64,000 nucleotides of DNA from Dokdonella sp. Its GTDB lineage: Bacteria; Pseudomonadota; Gammaproteobacteria; Xanthomonadales; Rhodanobacteraceae. Within the stretch, counting starts at the first letter, position 1. Every line of letters starts with the position of its first letter. Location of the stretch: contig JADJQH010000008.1 in the NCBI GenBank assembly GCA_016712865.1, positions 310,001-374,000 on the forward strand, read 5' to 3'. The notes beneath the pieces were generated by a model. It did not search any database, was not told the origin of the DNA, and saw only the letters and a program-made list of their open reading frames with translations. A program made the translations under genes and the position numbers. Positions 51,106 through 60,236 of this stretch are shown here, piece after piece.

Positions 51106-52899
51106 TCAGCCGCCATTTGCGCGCCTGGCGACGGGTGTCGACTCCACGGCGGACTCAAGGGCGGCAGCGATTGCGCGCTGCTCGTCCTTCAATCGCTGCG
51201 GCAGGCGTGAGCCGAAACTGTCGAGGTACCTGGCAATGTCCGCCAACTCCGCGCGCCAGCCGTGCATGTCGACTTCCAGCAATTCCTGTCGGGCCGCGGC
51301 GGAAAGCTCGAGGCCATCGAGTTTCAGGTCGTTCACGCCGGGAACGAAACCAACCGGGCTTTCGACGGCATCGCTGGTTCCCTCGCAGCGACCCAGGATC
51401 CATTCCAGCACGCGCAGGTTTTCGCCAAAGCCGGGCCACAGGAACTTGCCGTCGCTTCCCTTGCGGAACCAGTTGACGTGGAAGATTTTCGGCAGCTTTG
51501 CGCCCGGCTGGTCGAACGACAGCCAGTGCGCGAAATAATCGGCAAAGTTGTAGCCGCAGAACGGCTTCATCGCCATCGAGTCGCGGCGCAGCACGCCGAC
51601 TGCGCCGGTTGCCGCGGCCGTGGTTTCCGAACCCATGGCCGCGCCGACCAGTACCCCGTGGGCCCAATCCTTGGCTTCGAACACCAGCGGCACCAGCGAG
51701 GGGCGACGCCCGCCGAACACGATGGCGCTGATGGGAACGCCATCGGCGGCCTCTGCCATCGGCGACCAACTCGGGCATTGCCGTGCCGACACCGTGAAGC
51801 GCGCATTGGGATGCGCTGCCGGGCCTTGCGCGTCGTCGAATTCGCGACCGCGCCAATCCTTGACCGGCTCGCCTTCGCTCAAGCCTTCCCACCATGGTTG
51901 GTTGTCTGCAGTGACGCCGACATTGGTGTAGATGGTGTCGCGCTGGATCATGGCCAGCGCATTCGGATTGGTGGTGGTATCCGTTCCCGGTGCCACGCCA
52001 AAGTAGCCGGCTTCCGGGTTGATCGCCCACAGGCGGCCGTCCTTGCCTGGTGTCATCCAGCAGATGTCATCGCCCACCGTCCATACCTTCCATCCGGCCT
52101 TGCGGTAGCCCTCGGGTGGAATCAGCATGGCCAAATTGGTCTTGCCGCAGGCCGACGGAAAGGCCGCCGCGATGTAGCGGGTTTCTCCGGCGGGATTCTC
52201 GATGCCGACGATGAGCATGTGCTCGGCCAGCCAACCTTCGCTGCGCGCCTGCCACGAGCCGATGCGCAGGGCATGGCATTTCTTGCCGAGCAGGGCATTG
52301 CCACCGTAGCCCGAGCCAATCGACTTGATCGTGAGTTCCTCGGGGAAATGCATGATGAAGCGCTTGTCCGGATCCAACTCGCCTGTCGAATGCAGGCCCT
52401 TGACGAACTTCCCTTCGCGTTCGATGCGGGTCAGTGCCGCGGCACCCATGCGGGTCATGATGCGCATGTTGGCGACCACGTACGGAGAATCGGTGATTTC
52501 CACGCCGCAGCGGGAAATCGGAGAATCAATCGGACCCATGCAATAGGGGATCACGTACAGGGTGCGACCACGCATGCAGCCGGCAAACAAGGCGTCGATT
52601 TTCGCGTGTGCATCGACGGGGTCCATCCAGTTGTTGTTGGGACCGGCATCGTCGCGGTTCTGCGTGCAAATGAAGGTCAGGTGTTCGACCCGCGCCACGT
52701 CGGTCGGACTGGAGCGGTGCAGTGTGCAACCGGGATGGGTCTGCGCATTGAGGGCGATCAGGTCCCCGTTGGCCAGCATGCGCTCGTTGAGCAGGCGGCT
52801 TTCGCCATCCGAACCGTTGCACCAGTGAATCTCGGCGGGCTCGGTCAATCGGGCGACGTCGTCAACCCAGCGATTCAGGGAATCGAGTGAACTTGGCAT
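51106..52899 (-). CDS. pckG: Phosphoenolpyruvate carboxykinase (GTP)
   Basis: A 597-residue enzyme converting oxaloacetate and GTP to PEP, the gluconeogenic entry step. It carries the GTP-PEPCK P-loop FPSACGKTNLAMLIPP, the metal/substrate region GSGYGGNALLGKKCHALRI and FGGRRPSLVPLVFEAKDW. Length is typical of bacterial GTP-dependent enzymes and distinct from the shorter ATP type. ATG 52899 follows aagga. Confidence 0.97.
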   Translation of the reverse strand: MPSSLDSLNRWVDDVARLTEPAEIHWCNGSDGESRLLNERMLANGDLIALNAQTHPGCTLHRSSPTDVARVEHLTFICTQNRDDAGPNNNWMDPVDAHAKIDALFAGCMRGRTLYVIPYCMGPIDSPISRCGVEITDSPYVVANMRIMTRMGAAALTRIEREGKFVKGLHSTGELDPDKRFIMHFPEELTIKSIGSGYGGNALLGKKCHALRIGSWQARSEGWLAEHMLIVGIENPAGETRYIAAAFPSACGKTNLAMLIPPEGYRKAGWKVWTVGDDICWMTPGKDGRLWAINPEAGYFGVAPGTDTTTNPNALAMIQRDTIYTNVGVTADNQPWWEGLSEGEPVKDWRGREFDDAQGPAAHPNARFTVSARQCPSWSPMAEAADGVPISAIVFGGRRPSLVPLVFEAKDWAHGVLVGAAMGSETTAAATGAVGVLRRDSMAMKPFCGYNFADYFAHWLSFDQPGAKLPKIFHVNWFRKGSDGKFLWPGFGENLRVLEWILGRCEGTSDAVESPVGFVPGVNDLKLDGLELSAAARQELLEVDMHGWRAELADIARYLDSFGSRLPQRLKDEQRAIAAALESAVESTPVARRANGG

Positions 52900-53007
52900 G
52901 GTTTCCTTGGCGCAGGCCGCAGCCCGCAACGATCTGATGGGAGTATCGGGGGACGTTAGCGAGCCGGCCCGACCTTGGCAAGGTGAACTGCGGCAAAGCC
53001 GCCTGAA

Positions 53008-53592
53008 TCAATCGGGCACCAGGGTCGTGATCACATGATCGACATAGGCCTGGTACTCGTCCTGGTCCATTCGCGGCATGCCATGTCGTTGATTCAATTG
53101 TAGAAAGCCACTGTATGCGGTGTAGGCAAGGCGGGCCCGATGGGCGGCGCGACGGGCATCGAAACCGGCTTCGCGATAGGCGTCGGTGAGCAGACTCAGG
53201 CGGCGGCGCGAAATCCGCTCGATCACCGGCTGCACCAGGGGAAGGTCGGACGCCTGCAGCAGCGCGGCATAGATGCGATGGGACTGGACTTCACGGCTGA
53301 CCCTCTGGAACAGGTCGCGCAAACGCAGGCGGGGATCGGAAATCGCCTCGACCTGGGAAATGATCTCGTCCTCATCGCGCCGTTCCCAGCGGTCGATGGC
53401 GGCCTTGAGCAGGGCATCGCGGGTGGGAAAGTGCCAGTAGAAACTGCCCTTGGTCACCCCCAGCACGCGGGCCAGGGATTCAACCGCCAGCGCGGCCACG
53501 CCTTCGGCGGCGACCACGTCAAGGGCTGCCTGCTCCCAGTCTGCGGCAGACAGTCGCGCACGCGATTCCATGTTTTGCGGGTTGGCAGGCAT
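53008..53592 (-). CDS. TetR-family transcriptional regulator
   Basis: A 194-residue regulator with an N-terminal TetR helix-turn-helix (LDVVAAEGVAALAVESLARVLGVTKGSFYWHFPTRDALLKAA, residues about 25-66) and a helical ligand-binding domain. It diverges from an alpha/beta hydrolase gene that is followed by fadE, and a perfect inverted repeat lies between them, so a role in lipid catabolism is plausible. The frame continues upstream through the neighbouring genes but ATG 53592 is the sensible start. Confidence 0.9.
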   Translation of the reverse strand: MPANPQNMESRARLSAADWEQAALDVVAAEGVAALAVESLARVLGVTKGSFYWHFPTRDALLKAAIDRWERRDEDEIISQVEAISDPRLRLRDLFQRVSREVQSHRIYAALLQASDLPLVQPVIERISRRRLSLLTDAYREAGFDARRAAHRARLAYTAYSGFLQLNQRHGMPRMDQDEYQAYVDHVITTLVPD

Positions 53593-53673
53593 TCGTCCAG
53601 TGTGCCGGAGCAGGCACGCGAATTGAAGCTCGACAGATCGCGGCTGTGCCAATTGATCTGACCTCGAATCCAT

Positions 53674-53693
53674 ACCATACTTGCGCGTATGGT
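53674..53693. promoter_or_regulatory. Candidate operator for the TetR regulator
   Basis: A perfect 7-bp inverted repeat, accatac-ttgcgc-gtatggt, in the 96-bp divergent region; its right arm covers the ATG (53689) of the hydrolase gene. Size and symmetry suit TetR binding; assignment is by position. Confidence 0.45.
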
Positions 53694-54564
53694 CGAATTG
53701 CGTGATCCCCTTGCCGAGCCCGCCGCCCGTCAGACCCGCCTGCAAACGGTGGATGGCATCGCGTTGGCGCTGGAGGAATTCGGGAATGTCCCTGGTGCCG
53801 ACATCGTCTATGCCCATGGTTTCGGGCAGACGCGGCAGGCATGGCTGTCTTGCGCCCGCGCCACCGCGAGGGCCGGATGGACGAGCACCACCTACGACGC
53901 GCGCGGGCATGGCCAGAGCAGCTGGCTGGAATCCGGTGACTATTCGGTAGATCAACTGGTGGATGATCTGCGCCAGGTCTGTGCCAGTCGCAGCCAGGCA
54001 CCGGTCGTGGTGGGTGCCTCGATGGGCGGCCTGGTCGGCATCGCGCTGGCCGGTCAGGCACTCGACGCCTGCCGCGGCTTGATCCTGGTGGACATTACCC
54101 CGCGCTGGGAGGCCGCCGGTGTGGAGCGCATCCTCGCTTTCATGCGTGCGCACCCCGAGGGATTCTCCAGCCTCGACGAGGCCGCCGAAGTCATTGCCGG
54201 CTACCTGCCTCACCGCGCCCAACGCAAGTCGCCGGAACGCCTGGGTTCCCTGTTGATTCCGGATGCAGACGGTCGTTTGCGCTGGCACTGGGATCCGCGC
54301 ATGCTCGAATCCATCGCGCACGACGGGGTGAGTCACCAGGCTGACCTGATGCAGGCGGCCACGCGCATTCGCGTACCGACCATGCTGATCAGCGGTTCCG
54401 AGAGTGACGTGGTTTCCGAATCGACGATTGCCGAATTCCTGCACCTGGTCCCGCATGCCCGCCACGCCGTGGTTGAGCAAGCGACGCACATGGTGGCTGG
54501 CGATGAAAACACCCGGTTTGCCGGATTGGTACAGCGGTTCCTGGATGAGCTTCCAAGCGATTGA
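53689..54564 (+). CDS. Alpha/beta hydrolase
   Basis: A 291-residue alpha/beta-hydrolase fold enzyme. The nucleophile elbow is VVGASMGGLVGIAL (Ser at GASMGG), the oxyanion region YAHGFGQTRQAW, the acid in SGSESDVVS and the catalytic His in EQATHMVAGDE. It resembles esterase/lipase-like or MenH/3-oxoadipate-lactonase-like enzymes. It is divergent from TetR and 118 bp upstream of fadE on the same strand, which favours a lipid or acyl-ester substrate; this is inference. Confidence 0.88.
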   Translation: MVELRDPLAEPAARQTRLQTVDGIALALEEFGNVPGADIVYAHGFGQTRQAWLSCARATARAGWTSTTYDARGHGQSSWLESGDYSVDQLVDDLRQVCASRSQAPVVVGASMGGLVGIALAGQALDACRGLILVDITPRWEAAGVERILAFMRAHPEGFSSLDEAAEVIAGYLPHRAQRKSPERLGSLLIPDADGRLRWHWDPRMLESIAHDGVSHQADLMQAATRIRVPTMLISGSESDVVSESTIAEFLHLVPHARHAVVEQATHMVAGDENTRFAGLVQRFLDELPSD

Positions 54565-54682
54565 CCTCGAAGCAGAAGGGGCGGATCGTTCTGCCTGTCC
54601 GTCACCTTCCACAAAGGCCATTCGTCCAGATTGCCGTGAATGGCTTTCCCATCGTGTTGCTTGAGGTTGAGGAGACAAGATC

Positions 54683-57154
54683 ATGTTGCACTGGATTCCG
54701 TTGATCGTCGCCGTGCTGGTATCGCTGACCGCCGCCTATTTGCGGCTTGGTTTGCGTACCTGGACCGTGGCCACGGCCATCGCCATCGTCGGCGCAGGGC
54801 TGTTGGCCGGATCGCACTGGCTCGCCATTGTCCTGCCGCTGGCCGTGTTCGCCGCCATCACGGTGCCGCTCAACCTGCCGGCCTTCCGCCGCACGCGAAT
54901 GAGCGCGCCGCTGCTTGCGATCTATCGCAAGGTCACCCCCAATCTTTCGGAAACCGAACAAATTGCGCTGGAAGCCGGCACCGTCGGATTCGAAGGACAA
55001 TTGTTCAGCGGCAAGCCCGACTGGTCGCAGTTGCTTGCCCAAGCAAAGCCGGAATTGAGCGTCGACGAGCGCGCGTTCCTGGATGGTCCGGTTGAGGAGC
55101 TGTGCGCTCGCATCCATGACTGGCAGATCACCCACGAGTTGGCCGACCTGCCGGAGGACATGTGGCAGTTCATCAAGGACCACAAATTCTTCGGCATGAT
55201 CATTCCGAGGGAATACGGAGGCCTCGGCTTTTCCGCGCTGGCCCACTCTGCGGTGTTGCAGAAGATCGCCAGCATGTCGGCGACGGTGTTCTCGACCGTG
55301 GCCGTACCGAATTCGCTGGGGCCGGCCGAACTGCTGCTGCACTACGGTACCGAGGAGCAGAAGAACTTCTACCTGCCGCGCCTGGCCGACGGTCGCGAGA
55401 TTCCCTGCTTCGCATTGACGGGGCCCTACGCGGGTTCGGATGCCACCTCGCTGCCGGACTACGGCATCGTCTGCAAGGGCGAATGGGAAGGCGGCAACGT
55501 GCTCGGCGTGCGCCTCACCTTCGACAAGCGCTACATCACCCTGGCGCCAGTGGCCACCATCGTCGGCCTCGCTTTCCGCATGCTCGATCCCGACAAACTG
55601 CTGGGTGACGAAGTGGATCGCGGCATCACCCTGGCGCTGATTCCGCGCGCCACCGAAGGGCTGGAAATCGGTCGTCGTCACTTTCCCTTGAATGTACCGT
55701 TCCAAAATGGTCCGGTGCGTGGCAAGGATGTGTTCGTGCCGCTGTCACAGTTGATCGGTGGTCCGGAAATGGCAGGCCAGGGCTGGCGCATGCTGGTCGA
55801 GTGCCTGTCGGTGGGTCGCGCCATCTCGCTGCCTTCCAGCGCGACTGGCGGTGCCTGCGCCGGAGTCGCCGCAACCGGTGCCTATGCGCGCATCCGCAAG
55901 CAGTTTGGTCTCGCCATCGGGCGCTTCGAAGGTGTCGAAGATGCGCTCGCCCGCATTGGCGGATTTGCCTACGCCACCACGGCACTGTCGCGATCAACTG
56001 CTGCAGCGGTGGATCGTGGCGAGAAGCCTTCGGTGCCTTCGGCAATCGCGAAATACCATGCCACCGAATGGGGGCGTCAGATCTGCACCGACGCGATGGA
56101 CGTGCACGGCGGCAAGGGTGTAATCCTCGGGCCTGGCAACTGGCTGGGACGCTCGTGGCAGGGCGTGCCGATCATGATCACCGTGGAAGGCGCCAACATC
56201 ATGACGCGCAGCCTGATGATTTTTGGCCAGGGCGCGATCCGTTGCCATCCCTATGTCCTCGACGAAATGCAGGCGGCCGCATTGCCGGACTATGGCGAGC
56301 GCCTGCGCGCTTTCGACAATCTGCTGTTCAAGCACATCGGTTTCGCCATTTCCAACGCGGTGCGCTGCCTGGTGATGGGCCTGACCCATGCCAGCATCGG
56401 TTCGGCTCCGGGCGATGCCTACACACGCCGCTTCTACCGCAAGCTCAATCGCTATTCGGCGGCGCTTGCGCTGTTGGCCGACACCTCGATGCTGGTGCTG
56501 GGCGGCAAGCTCAAGTTCAAGGAAAAGATCTCGGCGCGGCTGGGTGATGTGCTGTCCTATTTGTACATTGCCTCGGCCATGCTCAAGCGCTACGAGGACG
56601 AGGGCCGCCCACACGGTGACCAACCGCTGCTGGCCTGGGCATTCCACGAATGCGTCTGGCGCATGCAGGGCGCGCTGGATGGCGTGATCCGCAACTTCCC
56701 GCTGCGCCCTGTGGCCTGGGTATTGCGTGCGCTGGTGTTTCCCTTCGGGCGTCGCGAAGTGCCACCCTCGGATCGCCTTGGCCATCGCGTTGCTGCCATC
56801 CTCATGACGCCGAGCGAAGCGCGCGATCGCCTCACTGCAGGTGCCTTCCTCACGCCCACCGCCAACAATCCGGTGGGTCGCATGAACGCGCTGCTGCCGG
56901 ACGTGATTGCCGCCGAGCCGGTCGAACGCAAGTTCCTCAAGGCAGTCAAGGCAGGCGAGGTCGATGCGCTCGAGTACGAGCAGCAACTGGAACAAGCCAT
57001 GCAGAAAGGGGTCATCAGCGAAGCGGAAGGTGCGCTGTTGGCCCGCGTGCGCAAGGCCAGTTTCGAATTCATATCGGTGGATGATTTTGCACCCGAGGAA
57101 TTGCGTGCGGCCGTGAGCAAGAAGCCGGCACCTTCATTGCGCAGCGTGGCCTGA
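54683..57154 (+). CDS. fadE: Acyl-CoA dehydrogenase FadE
   Basis: An 823-residue FadE-type enzyme that introduces the first double bond in fatty acid beta-oxidation, passing electrons to ETF. Two N-terminal transmembrane helices (WIPLIVAVLVSLTAAYLRLG and TVATAIAIVGAGLLAGSHWLAIVLPLAVFAAI region) anchor it to the membrane. The acyl-CoA dehydrogenase core follows (FFGMIIPREYGGLGFSALAHS, CFALTGPYAGSDA, DVHGGKGVILGPGNWLGR) with a C-terminal DUF1974 domain (residues about 540-820). The size is that of E. coli FadE (814). The stop is followed five bases later by the DUF4442 gene. Confidence 0.97.
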   Translation: MLHWIPLIVAVLVSLTAAYLRLGLRTWTVATAIAIVGAGLLAGSHWLAIVLPLAVFAAITVPLNLPAFRRTRMSAPLLAIYRKVTPNLSETEQIALEAGTVGFEGQLFSGKPDWSQLLAQAKPELSVDERAFLDGPVEELCARIHDWQITHELADLPEDMWQFIKDHKFFGMIIPREYGGLGFSALAHSAVLQKIASMSATVFSTVAVPNSLGPAELLLHYGTEEQKNFYLPRLADGREIPCFALTGPYAGSDATSLPDYGIVCKGEWEGGNVLGVRLTFDKRYITLAPVATIVGLAFRMLDPDKLLGDEVDRGITLALIPRATEGLEIGRRHFPLNVPFQNGPVRGKDVFVPLSQLIGGPEMAGQGWRMLVECLSVGRAISLPSSATGGACAGVAATGAYARIRKQFGLAIGRFEGVEDALARIGGFAYATTALSRSTAAAVDRGEKPSVPSAIAKYHATEWGRQICTDAMDVHGGKGVILGPGNWLGRSWQGVPIMITVEGANIMTRSLMIFGQGAIRCHPYVLDEMQAAALPDYGERLRAFDNLLFKHIGFAISNAVRCLVMGLTHASIGSAPGDAYTRRFYRKLNRYSAALALLADTSMLVLGGKLKFKEKISARLGDVLSYLYIASAMLKRYEDEGRPHGDQPLLAWAFHECVWRMQGALDGVIRNFPLRPVAWVLRALVFPFGRREVPPSDRLGHRVAAILMTPSEARDRLTAGAFLTPTANNPVGRMNALLPDVIAAEPVERKFLKAVKAGEVDALEYEQQLEQAMQKGVISEAEGALLARVRKASFEFISVDDFAPEELRAAVSKKPAPSLRSVA

Positions 57155-57158
57155 GCGA

Positions 57159-57635
57159 ATGGCTCGATCCACGCTGGAGACTTTCGGCCGTCTCTCGGGT
57201 TCGGCCATCGGGCGCTGGCTGTTTTCGCGCCTGGTGTGCTGGCGGGCCCCGTATTTTGGATCCATCCATCCGCACATCGAAACGCTCGAGCCCGGCCGCT
57301 GCGTGGTGCGCCTGCGCCAACGACGCCGCATCCAGAACCACATCGGCACCGTGCATGCGATCGCCATGTGCAATGCCGCCGAACTTGCGGCTGGCCTGGC
57401 CACGGATGTCACCATTCCAGGTTCCATGCGATGGATCCCCAAGGGCATGAGCGTGCGCTATCTCAAGAAAGCGCTGGGCGTCTTGACTGCAACCGCGCGG
57501 GTGGATCCTGTTGCCGATGACGCGAGCGCTCGGGAATTGCACGCGAATGTGGTGGTCAGGGATGCTTCCGATGAAATCGTCTTTGACGCCGACATCACCA
57601 TGTGGATTTCGCCGCGCGGATCCGCTCAGGCGTGA
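57159..57635 (+). CDS. DUF4442 hotdog-fold protein (putative thioesterase)
   Basis: A 158-residue protein with the DUF4442/hotdog-fold pattern: IQNHIGTVHAIAMCNAAELAAG (the conserved N-x-x-G-T-x-H-A region), IPKGMSVRYLKKALGVLTATA. Hotdog proteins of this kind include acyl-CoA thioesterases, although the catalytic residues of DUF4442 are not established. It is co-transcribed with fadE (5-bp gap), supporting an acyl-CoA substrate. Its last 10 bp overlap the end of the convergent fghA gene. Confidence 0.85.
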   Translation: MARSTLETFGRLSGSAIGRWLFSRLVCWRAPYFGSIHPHIETLEPGRCVVRLRQRRRIQNHIGTVHAIAMCNAAELAAGLATDVTIPGSMRWIPKGMSVRYLKKALGVLTATARVDPVADDASARELHANVVVRDASDEIVFDADITMWISPRGSAQA

Positions 57636-58471
57636 AGCGCCGCGGCGTGATGACGAAGGTGATCGGCAATGAAGGTCTGGATGAACCAGTAGCTGTGGTC
57701 GTATCCGACTTGCATGCGCAGGTTCAGCGGCTGTCCTGACTGCTGGCAAGCATCGCGGAGCAGCTCCGGCTTCAATTGTTTCTCCAGGAATGAATCCGCA
57801 TCGCCCTGGTCGATGAGCAGGGTGCCGTCGAAGCGGTGTCCGTTGCGGATCAACTCGACGCTGTCGTGCAGGTTCCACAGGGCGCGATCCTCGCCGAGAT
57901 AACGCGGCAAGGCCTTATGTCCCCACGGCACCTGGCTTGGCGCGACGATGGGAGCGAATGCGGAAACCGAGCGGTACTTGCCCGGATTGCGCAGGGCTAT
58001 GGTCAAGGCGCCGTGGCCTCCCATCGAATGACCTGTGATGCCGCTGCGGGAGAGGTCGGCGTCAAACGCATCTGCGACCAGCGCCGGCAGTTCTTCCACG
58101 ATGTACGAATACATGCGAAAGCGCTTGGCGAATGGCGCGGTGCATGCATCCAGATAGAAGCCGGCGCCTTCACCGAATTCCCAATCACCGGTCGCACCTT
58201 CGAAACCCGTTTCGCGCGGACTGGTATCCGGAGTCACCAGCAGCATGCCGTGTTCGGCCGCCAAGCGCTGCGCGCCGGCCTTGATCGCGGCGGTTTCTTC
58301 GGTGCACGTGAGTCCGGCAAGAAAGTACAGCACCGGCAATTTGCAGCCTGGATTTCGCTGCGGCTGGAAGACACCGAACCGCATCGGGCCGCCGGTAGCG
58401 CGGGATTCGTGTCGATAGAAACCCTGCACGCCGCGGTGGCAGCGTTGTTCACTGATGACTTGAAGACTCAT
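57626..58471 (-). CDS. fghA: S-formylglutathione hydrolase
   Basis: A 281-residue esterase-D family serine hydrolase that completes glutathione-dependent formaldehyde oxidation (S-formylglutathione to formate and glutathione). The nucleophile is in ITGHSMGGHGAL; the acid in LIDQGDADSFL and the His in VGYDHSYWF complete the triad. Typical FGH features are LPVLYFLAGLTCTEETA and PDTSPRETGFEGATGDWEFGEGAGFYLDA. ATG 58471 begins the conserved MSLQVISEQRCHRG. No adhC is adjacent. Confidence 0.95.
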   Translation of the reverse strand: MSLQVISEQRCHRGVQGFYRHESRATGGPMRFGVFQPQRNPGCKLPVLYFLAGLTCTEETAAIKAGAQRLAAEHGMLLVTPDTSPRETGFEGATGDWEFGEGAGFYLDACTAPFAKRFRMYSYIVEELPALVADAFDADLSRSGITGHSMGGHGALTIALRNPGKYRSVSAFAPIVAPSQVPWGHKALPRYLGEDRALWNLHDSVELIRNGHRFDGTLLIDQGDADSFLEKQLKPELLRDACQQSGQPLNLRMQVGYDHSYWFIQTFIADHLRHHAAALHA

Positions 58472-58566
58472 GCGAATTTCCGATCCATATTTAGGCAACG
58501 CTGAATTCGTTGTTTCCGGTCGTGGTGAGATTCCATACTGTCGGTCATCCAGCACTGAGCAAAAAT

Positions 58567-58798
58567 CCGTTCGTGGTGAGCCCGTCGAACCATGAACGGA
58601 GTCGTGCCAAGATCCGCGCATTCTTCGAGCGGCCAAGAGCGAAACCCATCCCGGATGACAGGCCGGTTCCCCGGCCTGCCCTTCGGGCCAGCGCTTCGCG
58701 CATGTTCGCTACGGCATCCTGCCTACGCAGTGCGCTGCGCTGCATCCGGCTACGCCTCTGATTTCGGTCGTGGTGAGCTCCCGTCGAACCATAAACGG
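58567..58798. repeat. Copies of the 'gttcgtggtgagcccgtcgaa' repeat
   Basis: A 33-bp copy at 58567-58599 is the reverse complement of 50989-51021 with one difference; a second, more diverged copy is at 58765-58798 (cggtcgtggtgagctcccgtcg, then aaccataaacgg). They lie in the 392-bp gap 58472-58863, which otherwise shows no gene. Confidence 0.85.
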
Positions 58799-58863
58799 AA
58801 ACACGACACTACGAATTCATACTTCGACATGTCAGGACACAAGATTTGATCTGATGCCTTGGG

Positions 58864-60198
58864 TTAGCGTGCTGTGTCAATCGCCGTGCTCTCCGAGTCC
58901 TTTTCGGTAGATTTTGGCGAAATTTCCGGAAGCATCCTGGCTGCGTGCCAACCGATCCAGCCGGACGCCGCCGCAGCCATCACGGCCAGGGAGGCGAAAC
59001 CGCCAAGCGTGGTGCCAATGGCGCGCAACCCGTTGAAGCCGCTGGTCACCACCAGGTCACCAAAGCGCCACACCGCGGTGTCGATGAAGTTCTTGGTCTT
59101 GTAGCGGGTCTCGGCATCGACTTGTGCGTACAGGCTGTCGAATGCGGGCTTGAAAATGCCGTAGGCACTGGCGCGGGTGACCACTACTACCGCCGCTATC
59201 CAGGGTCCGGCAAACACCGCCATGCCAGCCAGCATCACGGCTTTGACCACGCCATCCAGTGCAAGTGCGGGGGCCGCCCCAAAGCGCACCATGAGCATAC
59301 GGGTAACGCTCAATTGCAGCAGCGCCTGGAGAATGTTGGTGGAAAGATCGATGCTGGCGGCAAACTGCGTGCGTGCTTCGGGTGTCTTGTAGTGCGCGCC
59401 GCTGTAGTCGGCGAGCAGTGCATAAATCACCGTGCCAACCGCGTCTCCGAGCAGCATGAGGATGGCCAATCTGCGCATGAGGGGCGATCGGAAGGTTTCA
59501 ATGGCGCCGGCAATGAAACTGCCGCCAATGATGCGCTCGTTGCGCTTGTTGTCGCCGGCCACCGGATTGCTGCGTGACCAACGCGCCAGCACCACGATGC
59601 AAATAATGGACAGCCCGAGCAGGATCGCCGAGATCACCAGCAATCCAGCCACGCCGACGATCGAAACCAGGGCACGGGTCAGCGCGGGACCGGCAATCGC
59701 CCCGGCTGCGCCACCCAAGGCGATCAGCGGAAACAGGCGACGTGCCTGCTCGACGTTGAACAGGTCCGCCATGTAACTCCAGAACACCGACACCACGAAC
59801 AGGTTGAACACGCTGCCGTAGACGAAAAACGCGGTACCCAGCCAACGCGCGTCGATGGATTCCTGGGCACGGAACAGCGGAATGAAGGCAACCATTCCGG
59901 CAATGAAGAACAGGTACACCACCGGAATGAAGTGTCGCCGCGGATAGCGCGCCACCAGCGCGCCGAATATCGGGGCAAGCGCAATCGTCGCGACAAAGGT
60001 GGCGGCATAGAAGATCGGCAGCGCGGTGGAGCCCACCGCAGCGGACAATTGGTCGCGTACCGGCCTCACCACGTAATACGAGGCCAGCACCAGGAAGAAG
60101 TAGGTGGCTGCGACCAGCACGGCAAACCATTCGTGGCGCTGGATGGCGGGGTGCTTGGGCACGGGTCGGATCCGGGTGGGCTGCGGCGAGCCTAACAT
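58864..60198 (-). CDS. MFS-type transporter (NTP/NDP exchanger-like)
   Basis: An approximately 444-residue membrane protein with about twelve hydrophobic segments. The sequence SYYVVRPVRDQLSAAVG near the first helix and FVVSVFWSYMADLFNVEQARRLFPLIALGGAAGAIAGPAL in the N-terminal half are typical of the bacterial group annotated as MFS or ATP/ADP-translocase-like transporters (often seen near heat-shock or mobile genes). Substrate unknown. ATG 60198 is used; GTG 60162 (MPKHPAIQRHEW) is an equally good start. It diverges from the MOSC gene. Confidence 0.82.
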   Translation of the reverse strand: MLGSPQPTRIRPVPKHPAIQRHEWFAVLVAATYFFLVLASYYVVRPVRDQLSAAVGSTALPIFYAATFVATIALAPIFGALVARYPRRHFIPVVYLFFIAGMVAFIPLFRAQESIDARWLGTAFFVYGSVFNLFVVSVFWSYMADLFNVEQARRLFPLIALGGAAGAIAGPALTRALVSIVGVAGLLVISAILLGLSIICIVVLARWSRSNPVAGDNKRNERIIGGSFIAGAIETFRSPLMRRLAILMLLGDAVGTVIYALLADYSGAHYKTPEARTQFAASIDLSTNILQALLQLSVTRMLMVRFGAAPALALDGVVKAVMLAGMAVFAGPWIAAVVVVTRASAYGIFKPAFDSLYAQVDAETRYKTKNFIDTAVWRFGDLVVTSGFNGLRAIGTTLGGFASLAVMAAAASGWIGWHAARMLPEISPKSTEKDSESTAIDTAR

Positions 60199-60236
60199 GG
60201 CCGCGCATGCCGGATGCAGCCATGCATAATGTGCAG

